From Collimonas arenae (GTDB taxonomy: Bacteria > Pseudomonadota > Gammaproteobacteria > Burkholderiales > Burkholderiaceae_D), in the NCBI RefSeq assembly GCF_000786695.1, contig NZ_CP009962.1, positions 1,860,001 through 1,924,000 of the forward strand: a stretch of 64,000 nucleotides of DNA, given 5' to 3'. A program made the position numbers and the translations under genes. Under the pieces are notes generated by a model that saw only the letters and a program-made list of their open reading frames with translations, made no database searches and had not been told where the DNA came from. Of this stretch, positions 1 through 8,847 are shown in pieces (position 1 is the stretch's first letter; each line of letters begins with the position of its first letter).

Positions 1-1
1 C

Positions 2-55
2 CCGAACGGCTTTTACCGTGGTCGTAAAGTGTTGAAGACCAAGAACGACGAGTAA
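2..55 (+). CDS. rpmF: 50S ribosomal protein L32, C-terminal end (partial)
   Basis: Only the last 17 codons and the TAA stop are inside the window. The C-terminal peptide GFYRGRKVLKTKND is typical of betaproteobacterial L32, a small zinc-ribbon or zinc-ribbon-derived protein of the large ribosomal subunit. Its position just before plsX matches the conserved rpmF-plsX-fab order. The start is outside the window, so domain integrity cannot be judged. Confidence 0.9.
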   Translation, partial: PNGFYRGRKVLKTKNDE

Positions 56-80
56 TTCTGTTCTTGTGATGCAGGTTGAA

Positions 81-118
81 GGCGGCGCGATGAGTTTTTC
101 TCAGTAGCGCCGTTTTTG
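81..118 (+). terminator. Intrinsic terminator after rpmF
   Basis: CGGCGC (83-88) pairs with GCGCCG (107-112), with an inner TGAG/CTCA pairing, and is followed by five T residues. It would end or attenuate rpmF transcription before the fatty-acid genes. Confidence 0.7.
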
Positions 119-144
119 TATGCGTAATAAATCCTTGCGTCATT

Positions 145-172
145 TTGAATCGCGCTCAATCTGCCTCATAAT
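145..172 (+). promoter_or_regulatory. Candidate sigma-70 promoter for plsX-fab
   Basis: TTGAAT (145-150), a 16-nt spacer and CATAAT (167-172) lie between the rpmF terminator and plsX. The hexamers are near consensus. The call is inferred from sequence and position only. Confidence 0.4.
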
Positions 173-204
173 GTCGGGGTTAGAGTAGGCACTGAATCAA
201 AACA

Positions 205-1320
205 ATGACAATTAAAATTTCTATTGACTGTATGGGTGGCGATCATGGCCCATCGGTTACCGTACCAGCCGCTGTTTCATTCGCCAATCGCCAGCCTGAG
301 GCTGAGCTGGTATTGGTCGGTCTCGAAGATGAAATCCGGGCCCAGCTGAAAAAGCACAAGGCCGGCACCCATCCGCGGCTGACGGTACTGCATGCATCCG
401 AAGTGGTGACGATGAACGACTCCATCGAAACTGCATTGCGCAGAAAAAAAGACTCCTCGATGCGTGTTGCCCTGCGTCTGGTCAAGGACGAGCAGGTGCA
501 GGCTTGCGTCTCAGCCGGTAACACTGGCGCCTTGATGGCGGTTTCCCGCTATTTGCTCAAAACCTTGCATGGCGTAGACCGCCCGGCGATCTGCACGCTG
601 CTGCCGAATCAAAAAGACCGCCCGACCTACATGCTCGACCTAGGCGCGAACGTCGATTGCGAACCGCAGCATTTGCATCAGTTCGCCTTGATGGGGTCGG
701 CGCTGGTATCGGCCATGGAAGGCAAGCCGCGGCCGACTATCGGTTTGTTGAATGTCGGCGAAGAAGATATCAAGGGTAACGAGGTGGTCAAGCAGACCGC
801 TGAATTGCTGCGAGCGGATCACGAAAAAGGCATTTTGAATTTCTACGGCAATGTCGAAGGCAACGACATTTACGAAGGTACTACCGATATCGTTGTTTGC
901 GACGGTTTCGTGGGCAATGTCACGCTCAAGGCGTCTGAAGGGCTGGGGCGCTTCGTCAAGACCGTATTGACCACCGAATTCAAAAGCGGCATTCTCAACA
1001 TGCTGGGGGCTGTCATTGCAACCGGCGCCATCAAGGCCATTTCGCGCCGCCTTAATCCTTCACGTTATAACGGCGCCAGCTTGCTCGGCTTGCGCGGGCT
1101 GGTTTTCAAGAGTCATGGCGGCGCCGACGCCTATGGCTACGAATGGGCCATACAGCGCGCATTCGACGCAGCCAAATATGATGTATTGTCTCGTATTGCA
1201 ACCACGATTGCGGAGCTGATGCCGCAAGCCGATGCTGCGCCTAGGGCTGCCGAAGCAGGCGCGGGTGAGGGTGCCGGTGAAATCGTCAATACTGAATCAA
1301 CCCAACAAAAGACAGCATGA
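205..1320 (+). CDS. plsX: Phosphate acyltransferase PlsX
   Basis: PlsX converts acyl-ACP and phosphate to acyl-phosphate, the donor for PlsY in phospholipid synthesis. It is a peripheral membrane enzyme. The 371-residue product opens with the family signature [11 protein letters not shown] and keeps the SAGNTGAL segment near residue 105 and the DGFVGNV segment. The last ~30 residues are Ala/Glu-rich and look like a dispensable tail. Its TGA overlaps the ATG of fabH (ATGA), so the two are probably translationally coupled. Confidence 0.97.
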   Translation: MTIKISIDCMGGDHGPSVTVPAAVSFANRQPEAELVLVGLEDEIRAQLKKHKAGTHPRLTVLHASEVVTMNDSIETALRRKKDSSMRVALRLVKDEQVQACVSAGNTGALMAVSRYLLKTLHGVDRPAICTLLPNQKDRPTYMLDLGANVDCEPQHLHQFALMGSALVSAMEGKPRPTIGLLNVGEEDIKGNEVVKQTAELLRADHEKGILNFYGNVEGNDIYEGTTDIVVCDGFVGNVTLKASEGLGRFVKTVLTTEFKSGILNMLGAVIATGAIKAISRRLNPSRYNGASLLGLRGLVFKSHGGADAYGYEWAIQRAFDAAKYDVLSRIATTIAELMPQADAAPRAAEAGAGEGAGEIVNTESTQQKTA

Positions 1321-2303
1321 CTACATTTAGCAAAATTGTCGGTACGGGCAGCTATTTGCCGCCGAAGCGGGTGAGCAATCAAGAGCTCACCGAGCAGCTC
1401 GCTGCGAAGGGAATTGAAACATCCCACGAATGGATTTTTTCGCGCAGCGGCATCGCTGCACGCCACTATGCTGAAGCCGATGTGCAATCGAGTGATCTCG
1501 CTGTCGCGGCAGCGAAGCAGGCGCTGGATATGGCGCACATGCAAGCTGACGATATCGATTTGATTATCGTCGCTACCTCGACGCCGGATTACTTCGGTGG
1601 CTTTCCTAGCACTGCCTGCGTTGTGCAGCAAAAGCTTGGCATTACCACCGGCGGCGCAGCATTTGACGTGCAGGCCGTCTGCAGCGGGTTTGTCTACGCG
1701 GTATCGATAGCTGACAGTTTTATCAAATCCGGCGCACATAAAAATGTGCTGGTGATCGGCACTGAGGTTTTTTCGCGGATCCTGAATTTCGAAGATCGCA
1801 CCACTTGCGTGCTGTTTGGCGACGGCGCTGGCGCGGTAATCATGAGCGGCTCAGCCGAGCCTGGCATCCTGGCCACCAAGTTGCATGCAGATGGCCGCTA
1901 TAAAGATATTCTTTGCGTGCCAGGCAAGGTGAGTTCGGGCGTAGTCGAGGGTAGTGCTTTCTTGTACATGGACGGCCAGGCGGTATTCAAGCTGGCGGTC
2001 TCGGTGCTGGAAAAGGTCGCCAACGAAGCGCTGCAAATCGCCGGCATGGCGGCGTCCGAGATCGACTGGCTGATCCCGCATCAGGCCAATATCCGCATTA
2101 TGCAGAGCACCGCCCGCAAGCTGGGGCTGGATAATGAACGCATGGTGGTGACGGTCGATCAGCACGGCAATACGTCGGCGGCATCGATTCCACTGGCGCT
2201 GGACAACGCGGTGCGCGATGGCCGTGTCAAGCCTGGACAGAATGTCATGATGGAAGGTGTCGGCGGCGGCTTCACCTGGGGCGCCATCCTGGCGCGCATG
2301 TAA
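1317..2303 (+). CDS. fabH: 3-oxoacyl-ACP synthase III (KAS III)
   Basis: FabH condenses acetyl-CoA with malonyl-ACP to start type II fatty-acid synthesis in the cytoplasm. The 328-residue thiolase-fold protein has the full catalytic triad: Cys122 in AVCSGF, His255 in IPHQAN and Asn285 in HGNTSAAS. It ends with the glycine-rich [10 protein letters not shown] segment. It overlaps plsX by four bases. About 90 bases separate it from fabD, with no clear terminator between them, so the genes probably form one operon. Confidence 0.97.
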   Translation: MTTFSKIVGTGSYLPPKRVSNQELTEQLAAKGIETSHEWIFSRSGIAARHYAEADVQSSDLAVAAAKQALDMAHMQADDIDLIIVATSTPDYFGGFPSTACVVQQKLGITTGGAAFDVQAVCSGFVYAVSIADSFIKSGAHKNVLVIGTEVFSRILNFEDRTTCVLFGDGAGAVIMSGSAEPGILATKLHADGRYKDILCVPGKVSSGVVEGSAFLYMDGQAVFKLAVSVLEKVANEALQIAGMAASEIDWLIPHQANIRIMQSTARKLGLDNERMVVTVDQHGNTSAASIPLALDNAVRDGRVKPGQNVMMEGVGGGFTWGAILARM

Positions 2304-2395
2304 GCACATTGCCGCGTACACGACAGGTAGCGCTTTAACCGCCGGCATCTTCCGGCGTGTTGTCGAATAATAAAATTGATACCCATAGGTAAGGC

Positions 2396-3328
2396 ATGAA
2401 TAAATTCGCATTCGTTTTCCCGGGCCAGGGTTCGCAGGCCGTTGGCATGTTGAACGGTTTCGCCAATAACCCGGTAGTAAAAGACACGGTTGCAGAGGCT
2501 TCTGAGGCGCTGCAGTTTGATCTTGGCAAGTTGATTGCCGAGGGACCGAAAGAAGAGCTGGACCTGACCACTAATACGCAGCCGGTCATGCTGACTGCGG
2601 CGGTTGCCTGCTATCGCGCCTGGTTGGCGGCGGGCGGTAAAGCGCCGGCGCTGGTGGCTGGCCATAGCCTGGGCGAGTATTCGGCGTTGGTCGCCGCAGG
2701 CGTGATCGCCTTCAAGGATGCCGTGCCGCTGGTGCGTTTTCGTGCGCAGGCTATGCAGCAAGCGGTCCCTGTCGGACAGGGCGGCATGGCGGTGGTTCTG
2801 GGGTTGTCGGATGATGACGTGCGTGCAGTCTGTCTGGCTGCCGCGCAGGGTGAAGTCGTCGAAGCGGTGAATTTCAATGCGCCTGCGCAGGTGGTGATTG
2901 CCGGGCACAAGGGCGCAATTGAGCGCGCTTGTGCGGCGGCGAAAGAAAAAGGTGCAAAGCGTGCCTTGCTATTGCCGGTATCGGCCCCATTTCATTCCTC
3001 GCTGTTGAAGCCGGCCTCGGATCGTCTGCGTGATTACATGCAAGACCTGGTGTTTTCGGCGCCGCAGATTGCGTTGATCAATAATGTCGATGTCGCTATC
3101 GTCAGTGATCCGCAGGCTATCAAGGATGCGCTGGTACGGCAGGCGGCAAGCCCGGTGCGTTGGGTGGAAACGGTACAGAAAATTGCCGCCGAGGGCGTCA
3201 CGCATGTCATTGAATGCGGCCCAGGCAAGGTTCTTGCTGGTTTGACCAAGCGTATTAATGACAGCCTGATCAGCGACATGATTCTCGATCAGGCATCGCT
3301 GGATAAGATGTTGGAGACATTCAAGTGA
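2396..3328 (+). CDS. fabD: Malonyl-CoA:ACP transacylase
   Basis: FabD loads malonyl groups from CoA onto acyl carrier protein for chain elongation. The 310-residue protein starts with FVFPGQGSQ. It carries the nucleophile Ser91 in GHSLGEYSA, Arg116 in the RFRAQAMQ segment, and His200 in SAPFHSSLL. Length and motifs are standard for the family. Its stop codon overlaps the GTG start of fabG, which suggests coupled translation. Confidence 0.97.
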   Translation: MNKFAFVFPGQGSQAVGMLNGFANNPVVKDTVAEASEALQFDLGKLIAEGPKEELDLTTNTQPVMLTAAVACYRAWLAAGGKAPALVAGHSLGEYSALVAAGVIAFKDAVPLVRFRAQAMQQAVPVGQGGMAVVLGLSDDDVRAVCLAAAQGEVVEAVNFNAPAQVVIAGHKGAIERACAAAKEKGAKRALLLPVSAPFHSSLLKPASDRLRDYMQDLVFSAPQIALINNVDVAIVSDPQAIKDALVRQAASPVRWVETVQKIAAEGVTHVIECGPGKVLAGLTKRINDSLISDMILDQASLDKMLETFK

Positions 3329-4095
3329 CTTTACAGAATACAGTAGTACAAGACCTAATCGGCCAGGTGGCCTTGGTTACCGGCGCCTCGCGCGGCATCG
3401 GTCGTGCAATCGCGCTGGAATTGCTCAAGCGCGGAGCCAAGGTGATCGGCACCGCGACCTCGGACGCCGGCGCAGCCGCCATTACGGAATACATGCAGGC
3501 AGGTCAGTCTGGCAGCGGTCGAGGTATTGTCCTGAACGTCAATGACGTTGCAGGTTGTGCCGCAGCAGTAGAGTTGACGCAGAAAGAATTTGGCGGTTTG
3601 TCAATTCTTGTCAATAATGCAGGCATTACCCAGGATCAGCTGGCAATGCGCATGAAGGACGAAGAGTGGGATGCCGTGATTGCCACCAACCTGACCGCCG
3701 TTGCACGTTTGTCGCGAGCGGTCTTGCGTGGCATGATGAAGGCCAAGGCTGGTCGCATCATTAACATTACTTCGGTGGTCGGTTCGGCAGGCAATCCTGG
3801 CCAAATGAATTATGCAGCGGCCAAAGCTGGTGTTTCCGGCATGAGTCGGGCGCTGGCGCGCGAGATCGGCAGCCGCAATATCACGGTCAATTGCGTCGCC
3901 CCGGGCTTTATCGATACTGACATGACCAAGGACTTGGGTGAGCAGCAAACCGCTGCTTTGTTGCAACAGATCCCATTGGGGCGCCTGGGTGCGGCAGAGG
4001 ATATTGCTGCGGCAGTGGCTTTCCTGGCATCGCCGCAAGCCGGCTATATCACAGGCACTACTTTGCACGTGAATGGCGGCATGTACATGAGTTAG
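3325..4095 (+). CDS. fabG: 3-oxoacyl-ACP reductase
   Basis: FabG is the NADPH-dependent short-chain reductase that reduces 3-ketoacyl-ACP in each elongation cycle. The 256-residue Rossmann protein has the cofactor motif TGASRGIG near residue 20, NNAG in the middle, and the Ser-Tyr-Lys catalytic set in ITSVVGS and YAAAKAG. The GTG start overlapping the fabD stop (GTGA) gives about eight residues more than typical FabG. No better internal start with a ribosome site is evident. Confidence 0.95.
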   Translation: MTLQNTVVQDLIGQVALVTGASRGIGRAIALELLKRGAKVIGTATSDAGAAAITEYMQAGQSGSGRGIVLNVNDVAGCAAAVELTQKEFGGLSILVNNAGITQDQLAMRMKDEEWDAVIATNLTAVARLSRAVLRGMMKAKAGRIINITSVVGSAGNPGQMNYAAAKAGVSGMSRALAREIGSRNITVNCVAPGFIDTDMTKDLGEQQTAALLQQIPLGRLGAAEDIAAAVAFLASPQAGYITGTTLHVNGGMYMS

Positions 4096-4242
4096 GCCGG
4101 GATTTTCAGGCTTTTTCCAGTGGCTTGATCCAGGCTTGTTTTAGAGTTGAATGTAAGTAGTAGTTATTTAGAAGCTTTTGACTTGGTTTTGTTAAATATT
4201 AAAGACTAATGTCGAAAGTAAATTTTCAATGCGCAAACCTGC

Positions 4243-4276
4243 TAAAATGCGCGCACTTTCTGTAACCTAATGGAGG
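4243..4276 (+). promoter_or_regulatory. Candidate -10 element and strong ribosome site for acpP
   Basis: The 187-base AT-rich gap between fabG and acpP contains TAAAAT (4243-4248) followed by a GC-rich GCGCGC stretch, and GGAGG (4272-4276) seven bases before the acpP start. No convincing -35 element is seen. A separate promoter would fit the high demand for ACP. The ribosome site is clear; the promoter is weak inference. Confidence 0.35.
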
Positions 4277-4282
4277 CATCAC

Positions 4283-4525
4283 ATGTCCGATATCGAACAA
4301 CGCGTTAAAAAAATCGTCGCTGAGCAACTGGGCGTCGCAGAAGCTGACATCAAGATCGAGTCGTCGTTTGTCAACGATCTGGGTGCTGATTCGCTCGACA
4401 CCGTTGAATTGGTGATGGCACTGGAAGATGAGTTCGAAATGGAAATCCCTGACGAACAAGCTGAAAAGATCACTACAGTGCAACAAGCAATTGATTACGC
4501 TAAGGCCCACGTCAAGGCAGCCTAA
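4283..4525 (+). CDS. acpP: Acyl carrier protein
   Basis: AcpP carries growing acyl chains on a 4'-phosphopantetheine arm. The 80-residue acidic protein has the invariant GADSLD motif with Ser37 as the attachment site. AcpS, the enzyme that installs the arm, is encoded further along in this window. A strong GGAGG site precedes the start. It lies between fabG and fabF as in most proteobacteria. Confidence 0.98.
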   Translation: MSDIEQRVKKIVAEQLGVAEADIKIESSFVNDLGADSLDTVELVMALEDEFEMEIPDEQAEKITTVQQAIDYAKAHVKAA

Positions 4526-4555
4526 GCACGCTTTGAATGTATCCAGGAGAACCGC

Positions 4556-5797
4556 TTGAGCCGCACACGTGAACGCCGCGTTGTGATAACCGGCCTGGGT
4601 TGCATTTCACCGGTCGGCAATACTATTGCCGATGCGTGGAGCGCAATTATCTCAGGCAAATCGGGTATCGCAACCATCACCAAGTTTGACGCCACTGCTT
4701 TTTCCACGCGCTTTGCGGGAGAAGTGAAGGGCTTCAATATCGAAGATTACATTCCGGCCAAAGAAGCACGGCATATGGATACGTTTATCCATTATGGCAT
4801 GGCGGCGGGAATGCAGGCGATGCAAGATAGTGGCCTGGAAGTAACTGAAGCTAATGCTGAGCGGATAGGCGTCATCATCGGCTCCGGCATTGGTGGCTTG
4901 CCTTTGATCGAAGAAACACATGCCGAACTGACTAACCGCGGCCCGCGCCGCATCAGTCCGTTCTTCATCCCGGCATCGATCATCAACATGATTTCCGGCA
5001 ATCTATCGATCAAATACGGTCTGAAAGGACCGAATCTGGCGATTGTGACTGCTTGTACTACCGGCTTGCATTGTATCGGTGCGGCCGGCCGCATGATTCA
5101 GTACGGCGATGCCGATGTGATGATTGCAGGTGGCGCGGAATCCAGCGTGTCGCCGCTGGGCGTCGGCGGTTTTGCATCGGCACGCGCCTTATCGTCGCGT
5201 AATGATGATCCCGCTACCGCTTCCCGTCCTTGGGACAAGGATCGGGACGGTTTCGTCCTGGGCGAGGGCGCCGGCGTGCTGGTGCTCGAAGAATACGAGC
5301 ATGCCAAGGCGCGTGGCGCCAAAATCTATGCGGAATTGCTCGGCTTCGGCATGAGCGGCGATGCTTATCACATGACGGCGCCAAGCCTCGATGGCCCACG
5401 CCGTTGCGTTGGCAGTGCCTTGCGCGATGCAGGCGTCAATGCCGACCAGGTGCAGTACCTGAACGCGCATGGCACGTCGACTGGCTTGGGCGACAAAAAT
5501 GAAACAGATGCCATCAAGGCAGCTTTTGGCGATCACGCCTATAAGCTGGTGGTGAATTCCACCAAATCGATGACCGGGCATTTGTTGGGTGGTGCAGGTG
5601 GTTTGGAGTCGGTATTCACTGTACTGGCTTTGCACAATCAGATTTCCCCGCCAACCACCAATATCTTCAATCAGGATCCTGAGTGCGATCTTGATTACTG
5701 CGCAAATACAGCACGGGATATGAAGATCGACATCGCAGTCAAAAACTCATTCGGCTTTGGCGGCACGAATGGCACTCTGGTTTTTGGCAAAATTTAA
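4556..5797 (+). CDS. fabF: 3-oxoacyl-ACP synthase II (KAS II)
   Basis: FabF catalyses elongation condensations of fatty-acid synthesis. The 413-residue thiolase-fold enzyme has the Cys-His-His triad: Cys167 in TACTTG, His305 in NAHGTSTG and His342 in [15 protein letters not shown] start is used because AGGAGA lies seven bases upstream and the conserved N-terminus RRVVITGLG follows directly. It is the last fab gene of the cluster. Confidence 0.96.
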   Translation: MSRTRERRVVITGLGCISPVGNTIADAWSAIISGKSGIATITKFDATAFSTRFAGEVKGFNIEDYIPAKEARHMDTFIHYGMAAGMQAMQDSGLEVTEANAERIGVIIGSGIGGLPLIEETHAELTNRGPRRISPFFIPASIINMISGNLSIKYGLKGPNLAIVTACTTGLHCIGAAGRMIQYGDADVMIAGGAESSVSPLGVGGFASARALSSRNDDPATASRPWDKDRDGFVLGEGAGVLVLEEYEHAKARGAKIYAELLGFGMSGDAYHMTAPSLDGPRRCVGSALRDAGVNADQVQYLNAHGTSTGLGDKNETDAIKAAFGDHAYKLVVNSTKSMTGHLLGGAGGLESVFTVLALHNQISPPTTNIFNQDPECDLDYCANTARDMKIDIAVKNSFGFGGTNGTLVFGKI

Positions 5798-5813
5798 ACT
5801 TTTGCAGCTGTGC

Positions 5814-5845
5814 TTTGAACCGGTCTCCCTGGCGACCGGTTCAAA
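5814..5845 (+). terminator. Perfect hairpin after fabF
   Basis: TTTGAACCGGT (5814-5824) pairs perfectly with ACCGGTTCAAA (5835-5845) around a 10-base loop. No long T tract follows, so it may be a weak terminator or a transcript-stabilising 3' structure between the fab and rpoE units. Confidence 0.45.
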
Positions 5846-5866
5846 ATTCGTTTCAAGTTAGCTGTC

Positions 5867-6394
5867 ATGTCGATTGCTCTCTCCGCTGTTATCAAGCCAT
5901 CCAGGCTGTTGTTTGTCCTGGTAGTAGTTGAATGCACGCTGGTTGGACTGATCGGTGCATTGATAGCATGCGGTATTGTAGGCAATTTGCTATTGCCTGA
6001 ACGTCTGGCTCTGGCCACACTATGCGTGCTGGCAGCGGCTTATGGCATGCTGCGCTACTATCGAGACCGGCGCACAATTCAAATTGATGTTTCCGGCACC
6101 GGCCAAATTCAGATTGCTGAAATTGCCAAGCCAGTTGCTATAAATGCAAATCAGGTCTCGGCACCGATGTTGATGCCGGCACAATTGCTACAAGGGACCA
6201 CCATCTGGTCACATTTACTGTTGCTGCGCCTTCGATTGGCTAGCGGCTCAGTCCGAACAATCGCTATACTGCCTGATTGTGTTTCTAAAGATTCCTTTAG
6301 AGTTTTGTCCGTGGCGTGCCGCTGGATAGCGGCGCATGCGAACCGTAAGAACGGCGCGGACAAAGCAGGGGTCACCGGATTGGCTAATGAATAA
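5867..6394 (+). CDS. Membrane protein, YgfX-like
   Basis: The 175-residue product has two hydrophobic segments (about residues 12-40 and 46-62) followed by a soluble C-terminal part. That matches the layout of YgfX/CptA-type inner-membrane proteins. No catalytic motif is visible and sequence likeness is weak, so the family name is tentative. It sits between fabF and rpoE, an interval that holds a similar small membrane protein in related bacteria as I recall. Confidence 0.6.
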   Translation: MSIALSAVIKPSRLLFVLVVVECTLVGLIGALIACGIVGNLLLPERLALATLCVLAAAYGMLRYYRDRRTIQIDVSGTGQIQIAEIAKPVAINANQVSAPMLMPAQLLQGTTIWSHLLLLRLRLASGSVRTIAILPDCVSKDSFRVLSVACRWIAAHANRKNGADKAGVTGLANE

Positions 6395-6404
6395 GCTTTT
6401 CATT

Positions 6405-6432
6405 GAACTTATGCTATTGCTTACTATCTATG
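6405..6432 (+). promoter_or_regulatory. Sigma-E-type promoter upstream of rpoE
   Basis: GAACTT (6405-6410), exactly 16 bases, then TCTATG (6427-6432) resembles the extracytoplasmic sigma-E pattern (GAACTT, 16 bp, TCTRA). The start would be near 6438, giving a ~38-base leader. This implies autoregulation of rpoE, as known in E. coli. Confidence 0.6.
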
Positions 6433-6475
6433 TCCGGACCCGTATGCACGTCGCAACAAAACAAGGGAATGGGGA

Positions 6476-7078
6476 TTGACGACAGAACGCGAAATTGATC
6501 AACTGCTTGTCGAACGCGTTCAGCGTGGCGATAAGAAGGCGTTCGAGCTGCTGGTTATCAAATACCAACGAAAGCTAATGCGTCTTGTTTCGCGGCTGGT
6601 GCGCGATCAGGCAGAAGCTGAGGATGTTGTGCAGGAAGCTTTTATCAAGGCTTACCGTGCACTGCCTCAGTTCAGGGGCGACTCGGCCTTTTACACCTGG
6701 CTGTATCGCATTGGCATCAATACTGCCAAGAATTATTTGGTGACCCAGGGCCGCAGGGCGCCTACTTCAACTGAAGCAAATTCAGAAGAAGCAGAAACTT
6801 TTGACGACGGCGAGCAACTAAGGGATATAAACACTCCGGAATCTTTGCTGGCCACCAGGCAGATAGCACAAACCGTGAATACTGCAATGGAGGCTTTGCC
6901 GGCAGAGTTGCGTACGGCGATCACCTTGCGCGAAATCGAGGGTTTGAGCTATGACGAAATTGCTGAGGCGATGGGGTGTCCAATAGGTACGGTACGCAGT
7001 CGGATATTTAGGGCACGGGAAGCTATCGCAGATAAGTTGAGGCCATTGCTGGGTACGGCCATCGACAAACGTTGGTAA
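6476..7078 (+). CDS. rpoE: RNA polymerase sigma factor RpoE (sigma-E/AlgU)
   Basis: This ECF sigma factor directs the envelope-stress regulon. The 200-residue protein has region 2 (about 20-90, with DAEDVVQEAF-like residues and FRGDSAFYTWLYRI) and region 4 (about 140-190, with LREIEGLSYDEIAEAMGCPIGTVRSRIFRARE). The TTG start gives the conserved N-terminus MTTEREIDQL. It is followed by its anti-sigma factor and the downstream proteolysis genes. A sigma-E-type promoter lies just upstream. Confidence 0.96.
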   Translation: MTTEREIDQLLVERVQRGDKKAFELLVIKYQRKLMRLVSRLVRDQAEAEDVVQEAFIKAYRALPQFRGDSAFYTWLYRIGINTAKNYLVTQGRRAPTSTEANSEEAETFDDGEQLRDINTPESLLATRQIAQTVNTAMEALPAELRTAITLREIEGLSYDEIAEAMGCPIGTVRSRIFRAREAIADKLRPLLGTAIDKRW

Positions 7079-7145
7079 AAACGTTGTTAAAAAACAGATA
7101 GTGGTTTTTCGGGAACGAAGGGGTTGGCCAGGTTTAAGGTGACTT

Positions 7146-7787
7146 ATGAATACCAAAGATATGACCCAAGAGCAGATCTCTGCCTTGGCTGATGGGGAGT
7201 TATCCAGTGCTTATGTGGATATGGCGCTGGCGGCCTTGCGTCAAGCAGACGGCCGCGATACATGGGATGTCTATCATCAGATAGGCGATATCATGCGTTC
7301 GGACGACATGGCGCTGACTATGAGTGCGGGCTTTTCCACGCGCATGTCGGCGTTGTTGGATGCTGAGCCGGCGATCATTGCCGCACCTCTGGCCGTCGCC
7401 GTGCAGCCTTCTGAGCAAATCGCTGTCGGTGGCGGCCAGCCTGTGTATGTCAATGTGATAGGCGGCAGGCGCAGTATCAAGCGGTTTGCCCTTCCCGGCA
7501 TGGCTGCCGCCGCGGTGGCTGCTGCTGCATTCATCATCTCGCCGCAACTGGCCATGGTGAGTGGTACGGCCCCGGCACCGACACCGACGTCTGCTGTGGT
7601 GGCAACGCCGCAACTGGCCCTTGCATCCTCTGCTGGCGACGTTCGTGTCATGACGCATGCCGGAGAAGTGTTGCGTGATTCGCGAATGGATGAATATCTG
7701 TCGGCGCATCAGCGTTTCTCTCCATCCCTTTATAGCGCTGCGCAATACGCACGGCCAGCCAAATTTGCGCCTGATGCTGATAATTAA
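7146..7787 (+). CDS. rseA: Anti-sigma-E factor RseA (MucA)
   Basis: RseA is a single-pass inner-membrane protein that sequesters RpoE until regulated proteolysis. The 213-residue product has the cytoplasmic RseA_N region (QISALADGELS, DTWDVYHQIGDIMRSDD), one transmembrane segment near residues 117-137, and an Ala/Pro-rich periplasmic tail. It lies directly between rpoE and rseB. Confidence 0.93.
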   Translation: MNTKDMTQEQISALADGELSSAYVDMALAALRQADGRDTWDVYHQIGDIMRSDDMALTMSAGFSTRMSALLDAEPAIIAAPLAVAVQPSEQIAVGGGQPVYVNVIGGRRSIKRFALPGMAAAAVAAAAFIISPQLAMVSGTAPAPTPTSAVVATPQLALASSAGDVRVMTHAGEVLRDSRMDEYLSAHQRFSPSLYSAAQYARPAKFAPDADN

Positions 7788-7788
7788 T

Positions 7789-8841
7789 ATGCGGCAGACG
7801 CGAGCGCAGACGCGATTTTTGCTGGGAGTTTTACTGTCGTTCATGATAGTGCTTTCCGCCCAGGCGGAAGGTTTGGATGCCGGAAATACGGCGGCAAATG
7901 CCGCCGACAAGCAGGATGCGCAGGCTTTACTGAAAAAAATTCAGTCGGCGGCGCAAAAACTGAATTATTCCGGCACCTTCATTTACCAACAGGCGAACCA
8001 GATACGTACGTCGCGTATTACGCATGTGCTCGAAGGCCGCAATGAAATAGAAAAACTGGAAATCCTCGACGGTCAGCCGCGCGAGTATATCCGGCGCAAT
8101 GAAGATGTGACCGGCTATATGCCGGAGACTAAAACCAAGATAGTCGAGAAGCGCGTCACCCAGGACGGTTTTCCTGCCATCCTGGCGGCGCTGCCGTCTG
8201 ACCTGAACGATTACTACAATATAAGAATGGGTGAAATCGGGCGCGTTGCCGGTTTCGATTGCCAGGCTGTGTTGTTGGAGCCGAAGGACAATATGCGCTA
8301 CGGCTACAAGCTGTGGGCGGAAAAGAATTCCGGCTTGCTGTTGCGCGCGCAGACCTTGAACGGCAAGAATGAAATCATCGAACAGATTTCGTTCACCCAG
8401 ATTGGCATAGGCAATGTTGATCATCGCAGTCTGAAGCCGAGTTTTGGTAATACCAATACTTGGCACACAGAAAGCAATGTCATCAATCCGGCCAATCTGA
8501 ATGAGTGGACCGTGACCGGCATGCCTGCCGGTTTCAAGAAAGTACGCGAGCTCAAGCGCATGGTGGTGGATGCACCGCCTCCGGCAGCCAAGAGTGGCGC
8601 CAGCGCACCGGCGCCTGCGGCGCGACGAGAGGTGTCGCAACTGATTTTTTCGGATGGGCTGGTGGCGATTTCGATCTTTATCGAACCGGGTAGCCAAAGT
8701 CGTACCGAGGGTTCCTTGCAGCAGGGAGCACTGAATATCGTTGGCAAGCGGCAGGGAGATTATTGGTTAACGATTGTTGGCGACGTGCCGCCGGCAGCGA
8801 TGCGACAGGTGGCGAATTCGATTGAACTCAAAAACAAATAA
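7789..8841 (+). CDS. rseB: Sigma-E regulatory protein RseB (MucB)
   Basis: RseB binds the periplasmic part of RseA and senses lipoprotein/LPS stress. From the ATG just after the rseA stop the product is 350 residues, with a signal peptide (hydrophobic LLGVLLSFMIVLSAQA) and the MucB/RseB fold, including FIYQQANQIRTSRITH and LDGQPREYIR. An in-frame ATG at 7774 would add five residues. Neither start has a good ribosome site, which suggests coupling to rseA. Confidence 0.93.
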   Translation: MRQTRAQTRFLLGVLLSFMIVLSAQAEGLDAGNTAANAADKQDAQALLKKIQSAAQKLNYSGTFIYQQANQIRTSRITHVLEGRNEIEKLEILDGQPREYIRRNEDVTGYMPETKTKIVEKRVTQDGFPAILAALPSDLNDYYNIRMGEIGRVAGFDCQAVLLEPKDNMRYGYKLWAEKNSGLLLRAQTLNGKNEIIEQISFTQIGIGNVDHRSLKPSFGNTNTWHTESNVINPANLNEWTVTGMPAGFKKVRELKRMVVDAPPPAAKSGASAPAPAARREVSQLIFSDGLVAISIFIEPGSQSRTEGSLQQGALNIVGKRQGDYWLTIVGDVPPAAMRQVANSIELKNK

Positions 8842-8847
8842 AACTTT

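Noticed and set aside
4096..4130. Terminator after fabG (GCC...GGC before a T run)
   Set aside because: Only a 3-bp stem with a long loop; too weak to call.
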